A stretch of 64,000 bases of DNA. It comes from Agromyces sp. Root81 (GTDB lineage: Bacteria > Actinomycetota > Actinomycetes > Actinomycetales > Microbacteriaceae). The stretch is from positions 310,001 through 374,000 of the forward strand of contig NZ_LMIR01000004.1 of NCBI RefSeq assembly GCF_001429165.1, read 5' to 3'. Shown piece by piece: positions 27,070 to 35,126 of this stretch. Under the pieces are notes generated by a model that did not search any database, was not told the DNA's origin, and saw only the letters and a list, made by a program, of their open reading frames with translations. Position numbers and translations under genes: made by a program. Positions within the stretch are counted from its first letter, which is position 1, and each line of letters starts with the position of its first letter.

Positions 27070-27297
27070 TCAGAACGGCGTCTCGTCCGAGTACCGAGCC
27101 TCTGGCACGTTCAACCCATCGCCCGGAGGATCCGGGAAATAGTTGCACTTGAACGTCTGGTACGCCTCTTCAAAGAAGACTTCGAACGATGGGCGCGCCT
27201 CCATCGCCTGCCACTGCGTGAACACCACATAGTGCATCGAATCCATGGCATCCGTCACGTGGCCCTGGTACTCGTCCTTGGTGAGCTTGATCTTCAT
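27070..27297 (-). CDS. Hypothetical small acidic protein, 75 residues
   Basis: Begins MKIKLTKDEYQGHVTDAMDS. Acidic and rich in aromatic residues, no membrane segment. AGGGAACC before the ATG supports translation. No family recognised. About 250 bp of apparently non-coding sequence follows to its right, in which I see no clear site. Confidence 0.55.
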   Translation of the reverse strand: MKIKLTKDEYQGHVTDAMDSMHYVVFTQWQAMEARPSFEVFFEEAYQTFKCNYFPDPPGDGLNVPEARYSDETPF

Positions 27298-27550
27298 GCT
27301 GGTTCCCTTCTCGACGCCATGCCCTGTGCGCGGCAGGAGGTAAGACTGCACGCGAAGTCGAGAACTGACAACGAGCCCGAACTGCACCGTTACCGACCGT
27401 CTCTGACTGGCGCGCCACATCCACTGACCGGCGCATCGGTCATCGTCGGTCGGCAGAAGGCGCGCAACGGTTAGCGCCGGGTGGGCGTCGAAAGTCACCT
27501 GCGTTATCGAATCGTTACGGACCGAAAGACGCCCTCGCGACGGGACCAGC

Positions 27551-28078
27551 TCAGGAGAATTGCTTCGCTTTGTGAGCGATTCGATCTTGCTTGACGTCCC
27601 GAAAGAAGGCGTTCGACTGCGGGAGCCAGACGAGCACGATCCCTGCAATCGCCAGAGCCATCACGAGAATGGCGATGCCGTCCAAGATGTACGGCGGAAG
27701 CAGCAAAGCACCGAACAGCACCGTGGCGACGATCCGTGCCCAGTTGAAGCCTCGCCTCAGAAGCAGCGTGAAGGCGACGCGAAGAGCGATCGATATTGCG
27801 CTCACAACAACACCGAAGACGACTGTCGCAATCGCGATCTCCGGCGTCACCTGCAGCTCCTGGCCGTCGCGCTCGAAGCTGTGCACCCACTCCGCCATGT
27901 ACCCGTCCCAGTCGAACACGGCCAGCGACCAGACAACGGTCACCGCCTGAATGATCGACAGGAGCAGCAGAGTCCAGAAGCCCACTTGAACCGCAACGGG
28001 AACCGGGCGGCCGATCTTGAAAGGGTCTGAGGCAGGCCGAAACGCGCGGGCGGGCTTGAGGGCGCTGGAACGTGGCAC
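27551..28078 (-). CDS. Hypothetical four-TM membrane protein near the right end of the element
   Basis: 175 residues with a basic N-terminus, four predicted TM segments (starting near 30, 78, 112 and 132) and a basic tail (RDVKQDRIAHKAKQ). GTG start with TAGCAT 6 nt upstream, suggesting leaderless expression. Its place at the element edge fits a cargo gene or, if paired with other factors, a membrane effector; nothing in the sequence fixes a function. Confidence 0.65.
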   Translation of the reverse strand: MPRSSALKPARAFRPASDPFKIGRPVPVAVQVGFWTLLLLSIIQAVTVVWSLAVFDWDGYMAEWVHSFERDGQELQVTPEIAIATVVFGVVVSAISIALRVAFTLLLRRGFNWARIVATVLFGALLLPPYILDGIAILVMALAIAGIVLVWLPQSNAFFRDVKQDRIAHKAKQFS

Positions 28079-28084
28079 ACACGA

Positions 28085-28090
28085 ATGCTA
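28085..28090 (-). promoter_or_regulatory. Putative -10 (TAGCAT) for the element membrane protein
   Basis: Ends 6 nt before the GTG start. Confidence 0.4.
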
Positions 28091-28140
28091 GTGCGACGAT
28101 TCGATCCGCGCCTCAGGCTGCGCAGTCCCTCGTCAGAAAA

Positions 28141-28159
28141 CCCCGCGAAATCCCCGCGC
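28141..28159. repeat. Right subterminal repeat, putative integrase arm site
   Basis: CCCCGCGAAATCCCCGCGC, one base different from the left subterminal copy and in the same orientation. It lies about 150 bp inside the right att core. Confidence 0.5.
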
Positions 28160-28255
28160 CCGCGCCCCGCTGAGGCGCTCCGGCGCACCCCATCGCCGCC
28201 CGATACGGCCCGGCCTAGAAGGTCCAACTTCCCCGGAATTCCGGGCGAAAGCGGG

Positions 28256-28296
28256 TGACGTGAGGGGTGCTTCGGGCGACGTCGGTTGACGTCAGG
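28256..28296. repeat. Three GACGT repeats next to the right att core
   Basis: GACGT at 28257, 28278 and 28288, spaced 21 and 10 bp, which places them on one DNA face. They are close to the core and could bind the integrase or excisionase. Confidence 0.35.
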
Positions 28297-28308
28297 AAAC
28301 GGCTGCGC

Positions 28309-28327
28309 TCAGTCGGAGAAACTGTGC
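28309..28327. repeat. attR core direct repeat
   Basis: TCAGTCGGAGAAACTGTGC. The first three bases are the stop codon (TGA on the minus strand) of the exporter ATPase, so insertion left that gene complete. The left arm here (GCGCTC) differs from AGTTTC in attL, as expected if it comes from the element. Confidence 0.85.
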
Positions 28328-30042
28328 AACCATTCCATGCCTTCCGCAGCCTTGCGTCCGCCGGCGAGCTCGACGAATCGGTCTTCGAGGGTCTGTCCGG
28401 CCCGTACCTCGTCGAGCGTGCCCGCCGCGAGCACCCGCCCGGCCACGATGATCGCGGCCGAGTCGCAGACGCGCTCGATGAGGTCCATGCCGTGGCTCGA
28501 GAGCACGACCGTGCCGCCGCCCGCGACGTATCGCTCGAGGATCTCGGTGAGGTTCGCCGCCGACACGGGGTCGACCGACTCGAACGGCTCGTCGAGCACG
28601 AGGAGTCGCGGCGAGTGGATCATCGCGCAGGCGAGGGCGATCTTCTTCGTCATGCCGGCCGAGTAGTCGGCGACGAGCCGGTCGACCGCATCGTCGAGGC
28701 CGAATGCCGTGATCAGGTCGGCGCTGCGCTCGCGCACGGTGCGGCTGTCGAGGCCGCGGAGCACGCCCGAGTAGTAGAGGAGCTGCGCACCGGTCAGCCG
28801 GTCGAAGAGCCGCAGCCGGTCGGGCAGCACGCCGGTGGCGTGCTTGGCGGCCTGCGGGTTCGCCCAGGCGTCGATGCCGTGGATGCGCACACTGCCGGCG
28901 TCGGGACGGAGGAGTCCGGTGACCATCGAGAGCGTCGTCGTCTTGCCTGCGCCGTTCGGTCCGACGATGCCGAAGAACGATCCGGCCCGCACGTCGAGGC
29001 TGATGCCGTCGACGGCGGTGTTCTCGCCGAACCGCTTCACGAGTCCCTCGATCGCGAGCACCTTCGGTGCACCGGCCGGCGGAGCCGTGCGCGCAGGTCG
29101 CAGCATGCGCTTCTTGCGCGCTGCCGACTTCTTCGGTGCGGCGATCACCGCGACGGCCTGCGCCGCGCTCCCGGATGCCGCGGGCGCGTCGACGGCCGGA
29201 GCAGCAGGCGCCGACGGGGGCGCAGGGGCCGCCGGCGCTTCGAGCGTGGGCGTCTCGGCGACGGCGGCAGCGCCGGCCGCCACCACGGCGGCGGAGGCCG
29301 CAGCGGCAGCCGCAGCTGGCCGCTTCGGTGCGCGCTCGACGGTGTCCTCGTCGATCTCGGATCGGACCGTGCGGGACTCGGGCGCCACCGGCGGCTCCGA
29401 GACTGTTGCGGCCGAGGTGTCGGGGGCCTTGCGTACCGGGCGCTCGGCCGCGGTCGTCTCCGTGGTCAGCGCGGCGGCGACCCGCTGCGTCTGGCGCTGC
29501 GTCGCCGCGGTCGCGGCCGCTGCGGTGCGTGCGCCGGAGGCGCCAGTGCTCTTCGCCGCGGATGCACGCGGGGTGCGCGCGGTCTTCGCCGCCTCGCCGC
29601 GTGCGGCGGCGGCCTTCGCCGACGCCGTGCGGGATGCGGCCGTGCGCTTGGACGCGGGCGGGCTCTCGAGTGCCTCGCCGTCGGCGGCGGGCTCTGCGGC
29701 CGGCTTCTTCGCCGCGGCGGTCCTGGCTGCTGCGGTCTTCGCGGCGGTCGTCTTGGCCGCGGCCGTCTTGGCCGTCGCCGTCTTCGCGGCGGTGCTCTTC
29801 GCGGCGGTGCTCTTCGCGTCCGTCGTCTTGGCGGCCTCGGTCTTCGCCGCAGCGGTCTTGGCCGCCGTCGTCCTGGCGGCCGGGACCTTCTTCTCCGCGG
29901 TCGTCTTGGGCGCGGTCTTCCGCGCAGGGCGCACGGCCGCCGCCGCCGAGCGCTCCGGCTGGGACTGCGTCGATTCGGACGCCCCCGCGCCGGTGCCTTC
30001 GGCAGTTTCGTCGTCGTGTTCGGAGCGCGAAACAGAAGTCAC
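28309..30042 (-). CDS. ABC exporter ATPase with a long histone H1-like N-terminal extension
   Basis: 577 residues. About residues 333-577 form an ABC ATPase: Walker A GPNGAGKTT (K367), a degenerate signature DYSAGMTKK, Walker B LLVLDEP and switch SSHG. Residues 1-330 are low-complexity: Ala, Lys and Thr repeats (TAAAKT, AAKTTA types) like histone H1 or mycobacterial HupB tails, then Ala/Pro-rich sequence. The partner permease gene now lies 11.3 kb away across the inserted element; before insertion the two overlapped. GTG start 6 nt after TAGGTT. The role of the basic extension is unknown; nucleoid or envelope polymer contact are guesses. Confidence 0.88.
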   Translation of the reverse strand: MTSVSRSEHDDETAEGTGAGASESTQSQPERSAAAAVRPARKTAPKTTAEKKVPAARTTAAKTAAAKTEAAKTTDAKSTAAKSTAAKTATAKTAAAKTTAAKTAAARTAAAKKPAAEPAADGEALESPPASKRTAASRTASAKAAAARGEAAKTARTPRASAAKSTGASGARTAAAATAATQRQTQRVAAALTTETTAAERPVRKAPDTSAATVSEPPVAPESRTVRSEIDEDTVERAPKRPAAAAAAASAAVVAAGAAAVAETPTLEAPAAPAPPSAPAAPAVDAPAASGSAAQAVAVIAAPKKSAARKKRMLRPARTAPPAGAPKVLAIEGLVKRFGENTAVDGISLDVRAGSFFGIVGPNGAGKTTTLSMVTGLLRPDAGSVRIHGIDAWANPQAAKHATGVLPDRLRLFDRLTGAQLLYYSGVLRGLDSRTVRERSADLITAFGLDDAVDRLVADYSAGMTKKIALACAMIHSPRLLVLDEPFESVDPVSAANLTEILERYVAGGGTVVLSSHGMDLIERVCDSAAIIVAGRVLAAGTLDEVRAGQTLEDRFVELAGGRKAAEGMEWLHSFSD

Positions 30043-30048
30043 CCAGAC

Positions 30049-30054
30049 AACCTA
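30049..30054 (-). promoter_or_regulatory. Putative -10 (TAGGTT) for the exporter ATPase gene
   Basis: Ends 6 nt before the GTG; TTCGCG 17 bp upstream is a weak -35 candidate. Confidence 0.4.
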
Positions 30055-30300
30055 TCAACCCGCTCCGCTTCCGCGAACGTCGCCACGTGCGGTTCTCAGG
30101 AGGAAACTGGGTATCGGCTGAGTGTCGTATCACGATCGCACTACGACCTTGTCCCCCGGATGGTGGGCGGCATGGGCCCCCCGATATCCTGAGGATCGGC
30201 ATAACGGCGTGTCCATATGTGAACTTCCGGATGAAATCCGGGCGAATCCTCGGCGACGAGGGCGAGCGCCCGGGGCATCCGACCCACCGAAGGAGATGCA

Positions 30301-30990
30301 GTGACCCAGATCGTGATTCTCGCAGCCGGCATGGGGAGCCGGCTCGGGCGATCCCTCCCCAAGCCCCTCACCGAACTCAGCGACGGCCGCACCATCATGC
30401 GGCAGCAGTTCGACAACATCGAGCACGCGTTCGGCGCGGACGCCAACGTGACGATCGTCGTCGGCTACAAGCTCGAGCACATCATCGAGGCGTTCCCGCA
30501 GGCGTCGTTCGTCTACAACGAGGAGTACGACCAGACGAACACCTCGAAGAGCCTCATGCGCGCCCTCTCGGCGTCGCAGCCCGGCGGCGTGCTGTGGATG
30601 AACGGCGACGTCGTCTTCGACCCCAGCATCCTCGACCGCGCGCTGCCCTACATCGCACGCGACCAGTCCTTCGTGACCGTCAACACCTCGAAGGTGTCCG
30701 ACGAAGAGGTGAAGTACACGACGAGCGCCGAGGGCTACATCAAGGAGCTCTCGAAGACCGTCAGGGGCGGACTCGGCGAGGCCGTCGGCATCAACTACAT
30801 CTCGAGCCGCGACAAGGCCACGTTCCTCGCGCAGCTGCACCGCGTGGGCGACCAGGACTACTTCGAGCGCGGCCTCGAGCTCGCGATCGAGCAGAACGGC
30901 ATCCTCGTCGAGCCGATGGACATCTCCGACCTCTACGCGGTCGAGATCGACTTCGCCGAAGACCTGGAGCGCGCGAACCACTTCGTGTGA
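30301..30990 (+). CDS. Sugar-phosphate/choline-type nucleotidyltransferase (LicC-like)
   Basis: 229 residues, NTP-transferase fold. LAAGMGSRLG at the N-terminus is the nucleotide-binding loop; LPKPL, NGDVV with the metal-binding Asp and a late EIDFAEDL complete the pattern. LicC and TarI relatives make CDP-activated choline, ribitol or other alcohols for envelope polymers, which fits the CDP-glycerol transferase and CDP-alcohol transferase nearby. Exact substrate unknown. GTG start with AGGAGA upstream. Confidence 0.8.
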   Translation: MTQIVILAAGMGSRLGRSLPKPLTELSDGRTIMRQQFDNIEHAFGADANVTIVVGYKLEHIIEAFPQASFVYNEEYDQTNTSKSLMRALSASQPGGVLWMNGDVVFDPSILDRALPYIARDQSFVTVNTSKVSDEEVKYTTSAEGYIKELSKTVRGGLGEAVGINYISSRDKATFLAQLHRVGDQDYFERGLELAIEQNGILVEPMDISDLYAVEIDFAEDLERANHFV

Positions 30991-31016
30991 CCTGCACCAC
31001 AGCGCTGAACGACAGA

Positions 31017-31063
31017 AGAGAAGAGAGCGGATGCCTCGAGGCATCCGCTCTCTTCTCTTTCTT
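31017..31063. terminator. Bidirectional terminator
   Basis: Perfect 19-bp arms (31017-31035, 31040-31058) with a TCGA loop and a T-rich right flank; the mirror A-rich flank serves the other strand. It separates convergent genes. Confidence 0.88.
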
Positions 31064-31077
31064 CGTCTCAGGGGCGC

Positions 31078-31626
31078 TCAGCGCCCCGTCGTGAGAGTGC
31101 GGGCCACGCCCGCCCTGGCCAGCGAGGCGGCGATCACGCGGCCGAGCCAGGTGAAGGCGATGGGGCTGAGTGCGAACATCGCGAGGTAGAGCGACCAGAA
31201 CCAGGGCGCGTAATGCTCGGGGCCGAGGGCGATGAAGGTGCCCGCCGCGAGCAGCAGGCCGGATGCCCCCGCCGCGACGTAGTACAGCCACGGCGACCAG
31301 TTCTTGTACCGGGTGATGAAGAAGGGCAGCTCGAGCAGCGCACCGACCAGGAGGCCGGTGCCAAGGAACCGGAGGATCCAGTGGGGAGCGAACGCCGCAC
31401 CGACGAGACCCGCGATGAAACCGGTGAGTATGCCCACGCCCGGGCGCTTCAGGAGCGCGAGCGCCACGGCGCTCGGGAGGAAGTGCGACCCGATCGTGAT
31501 GCCGTAGAGCATCGGGGCGATGCCGGCGATGAGTCCGGCGGCGTATCCCGCGCCTGCGGCGAACAGGCCGCCGCCGACGCCGATCGCGGCGCAGCTCAGA
31601 ATGACGCGGGTGCTGGTGCGGTGCAC
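31078..31626 (-). CDS. YkoE-like ECF transporter S component
   Basis: 182 residues, about five TM helices. GLIAGIAPMLYGITIGSHFLPSA resembles the substrate-binding subunit of YkoEDC thiamine/HMP transporters (core motif GIAPMLYGIT). No energy-coupling genes lie beside it, so it would need A and T units encoded elsewhere, or it is a related small membrane protein. GGAAGGAG precedes the GTG at 31626. Confidence 0.6.
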   Translation of the reverse strand: MHRTSTRVILSCAAIGVGGGLFAAGAGYAAGLIAGIAPMLYGITIGSHFLPSAVALALLKRPGVGILTGFIAGLVGAAFAPHWILRFLGTGLLVGALLELPFFITRYKNWSPWLYYVAAGASGLLLAAGTFIALGPEHYAPWFWSLYLAMFALSPIAFTWLGRVIAASLARAGVARTLTTGR

Positions 31627-31694
31627 GAGGCTCCTTCCGACTGGGCTCGGCACTTGCCACCCGTCTGCAGACAAATCTACCCCGGTGCGGCATC

Positions 31695-31700
31695 TACGAT
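31695..31700 (+). promoter_or_regulatory. Putative -10 (TACGAT) for the polymer exporter permease
   Basis: Ends 6 nt before the GTG of the downstream permease gene. Confidence 0.4.
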
Positions 31701-31706
31701 GAGAGC

Positions 31707-32522
31707 GTGACGAGCACGGTGCCGAACGCATACGGTGATGCCCATCCGCTGCAGCGGACGCCATGGGCTCGCTACCGCCATTCGCTGTGGCTGCTCACGA
31801 CGCGCGACCTGAAGGTGCGCTACTCGACGTCGGCGCTCGGCTACGTGTGGTCGGTGCTCGACCCGCTCGTGATGGCGGGCATCTACTGGTTCGTCTTCAC
31901 ACAGGTCTTCCAGCGGCCGGTGGGCACCGACCCCTACATCGTGTTCCTCCTGTCGGCGCTGCTCCCGTGGATGTGGTTCAACGGTGCGGTCTCGGATTCG
32001 ACGCGCGCGTTCTTGAAGGACGCGAAGCTCGTGCGCTCGACGATGATCCCGCGGACGATCTGGGTGAACCGCATCGTGCTGTCGAAGGGCATCGAGTTCC
32101 TGCTCGCGCTGCCGGTGCTCGCGCTGTTCGTCGTGATCTTCCATGCGCCCGTCCACTGGGAGCTCGCGCTCTTCCCGCTCGCGATCGTGCTGCAGGCGAT
32201 CCTGACCGCGGGCGTGGCCCTGATCGTCGCGCCGCTCGTGGTCTTCTTCCGCGACCTCGAGCGGGCGGTCAAGCTCGCACTGCGCTTCCTGTTCTACGCC
32301 TCCCCCATCATCTACGGCGTCACCGACCTGCCGCCGGAGCTGCACTTCTGGGCGGCGTTCAACCCGCTCTCGGGCATCTTCGGCATCTACCGCGCCGGGT
32401 TCTTCCCCGAGGAGCTCGACTGGTTCAACATCGCGATCTCCGCACTCATGTCGCTCGCGATCCTCGCGGTCGGCCTGTGGGTGTTCCGCTCGGCCGAGCG
32501 CCAGGTACTGAAGGAGATCTGA
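31707..32522 (+). CDS. ABC-2 polysaccharide/teichoic acid exporter permease (TagG/Wzm-like)
   Basis: 271 residues, six TM helices. RDLKVRYSTSALGYVWSVLDPL is the family N-terminal signature (core KVRYSTSALGYVW). It forms the channel for a lipid-linked glycan or teichoic acid with the ATPase encoded immediately downstream. GTG start, probably leaderless. The downstream gene begins 1 nt after its stop. Confidence 0.9.
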   Translation: MTSTVPNAYGDAHPLQRTPWARYRHSLWLLTTRDLKVRYSTSALGYVWSVLDPLVMAGIYWFVFTQVFQRPVGTDPYIVFLLSALLPWMWFNGAVSDSTRAFLKDAKLVRSTMIPRTIWVNRIVLSKGIEFLLALPVLALFVVIFHAPVHWELALFPLAIVLQAILTAGVALIVAPLVVFFRDLERAVKLALRFLFYASPIIYGVTDLPPELHFWAAFNPLSGIFGIYRAGFFPEELDWFNIAISALMSLAILAVGLWVFRSAERQVLKEI

Positions 32523-32523
32523 T

Positions 32524-33288
32524 TTGGATGCCACGACCGCCGATTCCCCGGCCCCCTTCGCCATTCGCACCACCGGTCTCGGCATCCGCTTCCGGCGCAA
32601 TCGCCGCGGTCGCCGCTCGTTCAAGGACCTCCTCGCCGGCCGCCGCCGTCGCACTCGCCCCGGTGAGTTCTGGGCGCTGCGCGACGTCTCCATCGAGGTT
32701 CGCCCCGGTGAGGCCATCGGAGTCGTCGGTCGCAACGGCCAGGGCAAGTCGACCCTGCTGAAGCTCGTCGCGGGCGTCATGATCGCCGACGAGGGCACCG
32801 TCGAGATCACCGGCGGCGTCGCCCCGCTCATCGAGATCACCGGCGGCTTCGTCGACGACCTCACCGTTCGCGACAACGTCTACCTGACGGCCGGCCTGCA
32901 CGGCATGACGAACGCGCAGATCGATGCGAAGTTCGACGAGATCATCGAGTTCGCCGACATCGGCGATTTTCTCGACACGCCCTACAAGCACCTCTCGAGC
33001 GGCATGAAGGTGCGCATCGCGTTCGCGGTGATCTCGCAGCTCGAGGAGCCGATCATGCTCGTCGACGAGGTGCTCGCCGTGGGCGACAAGGCGTTCCGCG
33101 AGAAGTGCTACCGACGCATCGACGAACTGCTCGCCGGCGGCCGCACGCTGTTCTTCGTCTCGCACAACGAACGAGACCTCCGCCGATTCTGCACCCGCGG
33201 CCTCTACCTCGACAAGGGCGCGCTCGTGCTCGACGGACCGATCGACGAGGTGCTCGCCCGCTACAACGCCGAACACGGCGCCGAGTAG
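32524..33288 (+). CDS. ABC polymer exporter ATPase (TagH/Wzt-like)
   Basis: 254 residues. Walker A GRNGQGKST, a TagH/Wzt-type signature LSSGMKVRIAF, Walker B IMLVDEVLAVGD (family-typical Val instead of Pro) and switch VSHN. No C-terminal carbohydrate-binding domain, so closer to TagH/RfbE short forms. The only plausible start is a rare TTG, with AAGGAG 7 nt upstream, inside the 3' end of the permease gene. Confidence 0.9.
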   Translation: MDATTADSPAPFAIRTTGLGIRFRRNRRGRRSFKDLLAGRRRRTRPGEFWALRDVSIEVRPGEAIGVVGRNGQGKSTLLKLVAGVMIADEGTVEITGGVAPLIEITGGFVDDLTVRDNVYLTAGLHGMTNAQIDAKFDEIIEFADIGDFLDTPYKHLSSGMKVRIAFAVISQLEEPIMLVDEVLAVGDKAFREKCYRRIDELLAGGRTLFFVSHNERDLRRFCTRGLYLDKGALVLDGPIDEVLARYNAEHGAE

Positions 33289-33341
33289 CTGGACCGCGCG
33301 AGCTGAAACGCACGGGCGGGTCTCGTAAGATCGACCCCACT

Positions 33342-34301
33342 ATGGCAGAGCGCGTGCACACGATCACCTCGATGGGGCCCGGCGGTCCGAACGAGCAGAC
33401 GGCCGACCAGGGCCGCGCCCACGGTGTCGAACGCGGCATCGACCGCGTGCTCGCGGTGCAGCGCCCGATCGTGGTCGCCCACCTCCGCGCCATCCGTCGG
33501 CGCTCGCCCGGTGCGAGCCCCGAGCAGATCGTGCGCATCCTCGAACGCCGTTACCTCGCCGCCGTCACGACGGGCGGCGCCGCCGTCGGCGCGACCGCGG
33601 TGATCCCGGGCATCGGCACCGGGGTGACCCTCGCGCTGTCGGGCGTCGAGACGGCCGGCTTCCTCGAGGCGACCGCGCTCTTCGCGCAATCCGTCGCCGA
33701 GGTGCACGGCATCGCCATCGACAACCCCGACCGCGCCCGGGCGCTCGTCATGACCCTCATGCTCGGCAACGAGGGCGTCGACCTCGTGCGCCAGCTCGCC
33801 GGGCAGGCCTCGGGTTCCGGCGCGGCACGCAACGTCTACTGGGGCGAGCTCATCACGAACAGCATGCCCAAGGCGATCATGGGGCCGGTGGCCGACAAGC
33901 TCCGCAGCGTCTTCATCAAGCAGTTCGCGGTGCGCGGCGGCGCGGGCATCATCGGCAAGGCGATCCCGTTCGGCATCGGTGCGGCCATCGGCGGCGGCGG
34001 CAACCACGTGCTCGGACGCCGGGTGCTGAAGCAGTCACGGCTGGCGTTCGGCCAGCCGCCCGCGACGCTGCCGCTCGACCTCGAGCCGCGCGAGGGCGAC
34101 TCCCTCCTGACCTCGGTCGCGTCGCGACTGTCGCGCGCCGGCAACGCCGTCGGTGGCGTGGTGCTTACCGCCGGCCGCGGCATCCAGTCGGCGGGGCAGG
34201 CCGCGGGGCGGGCCGCACGCGGGGCGATCACCCGACGACCCGACGACGGGGCGGCCCCGGAATCCGCCGACAGCACCGGAGAGTCTCCCGACGCCCCGTA
34301 G
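33342..34301 (+). CDS. EcsC-like/unknown Gly- and Ala-rich protein
   Basis: 319 residues. Two amphipathic Gly-rich segments (ATAVIPGIGTGVTLALSG near 85, GIIGKAIPFGIGAAIGGG near 210) surround a helical region, followed by a disordered Pro/Asp tail. The arrangement resembles EcsC-family proteins, whose role is unclear. Begins MAERVHTITSMGP; the ATG is 53 nt after the exporter ATPase. Weak assignment. Confidence 0.6.
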   Translation: MAERVHTITSMGPGGPNEQTADQGRAHGVERGIDRVLAVQRPIVVAHLRAIRRRSPGASPEQIVRILERRYLAAVTTGGAAVGATAVIPGIGTGVTLALSGVETAGFLEATALFAQSVAEVHGIAIDNPDRARALVMTLMLGNEGVDLVRQLAGQASGSGAARNVYWGELITNSMPKAIMGPVADKLRSVFIKQFAVRGGAGIIGKAIPFGIGAAIGGGGNHVLGRRVLKQSRLAFGQPPATLPLDLEPREGDSLLTSVASRLSRAGNAVGGVVLTAGRGIQSAGQAAGRAARGAITRRPDDGAAPESADSTGESPDAP

Positions 34302-34307
34302 TTTCGC

Positions 34308-34328
34308 TATATTCAGAATATGCTGAAT
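34308..34328 (+). promoter_or_regulatory. -10 (TATATT) and palindromic operator over the hydrolase start
   Basis: TATATT (34308-34313) ends 6 nt before the ATG. ATTCAG-6 nt-CTGAAT (34311-34328), matching 16 of 18 positions as a palindrome, covers both the -10 and the start codon: a clear repressor site on a leaderless gene. Confidence 0.6.
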
Positions 34329-35126
34329 CTGGATCGCACCCTCGTCCGCGAGGGCGCGACGCTCCGCTTCGCGATGCTCGACGGTCATCGGCGGCCGGTC
34401 GTGCTCGTCCACGGCGCCGGCATGGATCACTCCATGTTCGATGCACAGGCGATCGCCCTCCATGAGGCCGGCCATTCGGTCGTCGCCTTCGATCAGCGCG
34501 GCCACGGCGGTTCGCACCTCGAACCCGGCACGCCCTTCACCGGGCCGGCCGCGCTCGACGATCTCGCGGCACTCCTCGACCACCTCGCCCTCGACGATCC
34601 CGCCCTCGTGGGACATTCGCTCGGCGGCAACGTCGCGCAGGCGCTCGTGCGCCGGGATCCGGGCCGAGCAGGAGCGCTCATCGTGATCGACTCCACCTGG
34701 AACACGGGACCGCTCACTCGCGGCGAACGCGCCGCGCTCCGGCTCGCCGCCCCCGCATTGTCACTCATTCCCGCGTCGCGACTGCCCGGAATGCTCGCTC
34801 GCGCCTCGGCGGTCACGCCTCGCGCGATCGCGATGACCGAGGCGATGTTCGCGCGCATGCCGAAGCGCGCGTTCCTCGACGTCTGGCGCGCGACGGTCTC
34901 GTTCGTCGAACCCGATGCCGACTACCGCGTGCCCGTCCCGCTCGGCCTCATCCGCGGCGAACTGGATCGCACGGGCAACATCGCGACGGCGATGCACGCG
35001 TGGGCGAGAGCCGAGGGCATCGGCGAGCGGGTGGTCACCGGCGCCGGCCATGTGGTGACGTTCGATGCGCCCGAGGCAACAACGATCGCGATTCGCGACC
35101 TGCTCGCATCGGCCCCCCATGCCTGA
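34320..35126 (+). CDS. Alpha/beta-fold hydrolase
   Basis: 268 residues. VLVHGAGMD oxyanion loop, nucleophile elbow GHSLGG (Ser 100 region), acid residue late in the chain and catalytic His in GAGHVV. Substrate cannot be told from sequence. Overlaps the start of a winged-helix regulator by 8 bases and has a palindrome over its own start, so regulator and enzyme are probably one self-controlled unit. Confidence 0.88.
   Translation: MLNLDRTLVREGATLRFAMLDGHRRPVVLVHGAGMDHSMFDAQAIALHEAGHSVVAFDQRGHGGSHLEPGTPFTGPAALDDLAALLDHLALDDPALVGHSLGGNVAQALVRRDPGRAGALIVIDSTWNTGPLTRGERAALRLAAPALSLIPASRLPGMLARASAVTPRAIAMTEAMFARMPKRAFLDVWRATVSFVEPDADYRVPVPLGLIRGELDRTGNIATAMHAWARAEGIGERVVTGAGHVVTFDAPEATTIAIRDLLASAPHA

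Larger units (their letters stand above)
17012..28327. mobile_element. 11.3-kb integrative element (PICI-like satellite candidate) inserted in an ABC exporter operon
   Basis: Bounded by the 19-bp direct repeat TCAGTCGGAGAAACTGTGC. Contents from left to right: OLD nuclease and HEPN-motif pair, tyrosine integrase, 37-residue ORF, serine recombinase, terminase-small-subunit-like protein, primase-helicase, excisionase-like HTH, small unknown proteins, a ribbon-helix-helix regulator and a membrane protein. It has no relaxase, conjugation, capsid or tail gene. Integrase + excisionase + primase-replicase + possible TerS in about 11 kb is the usual PICI layout, but assignment to that class is inference. 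Base composition is visibly lower in GC than the flanks. Confidence 0.88.
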
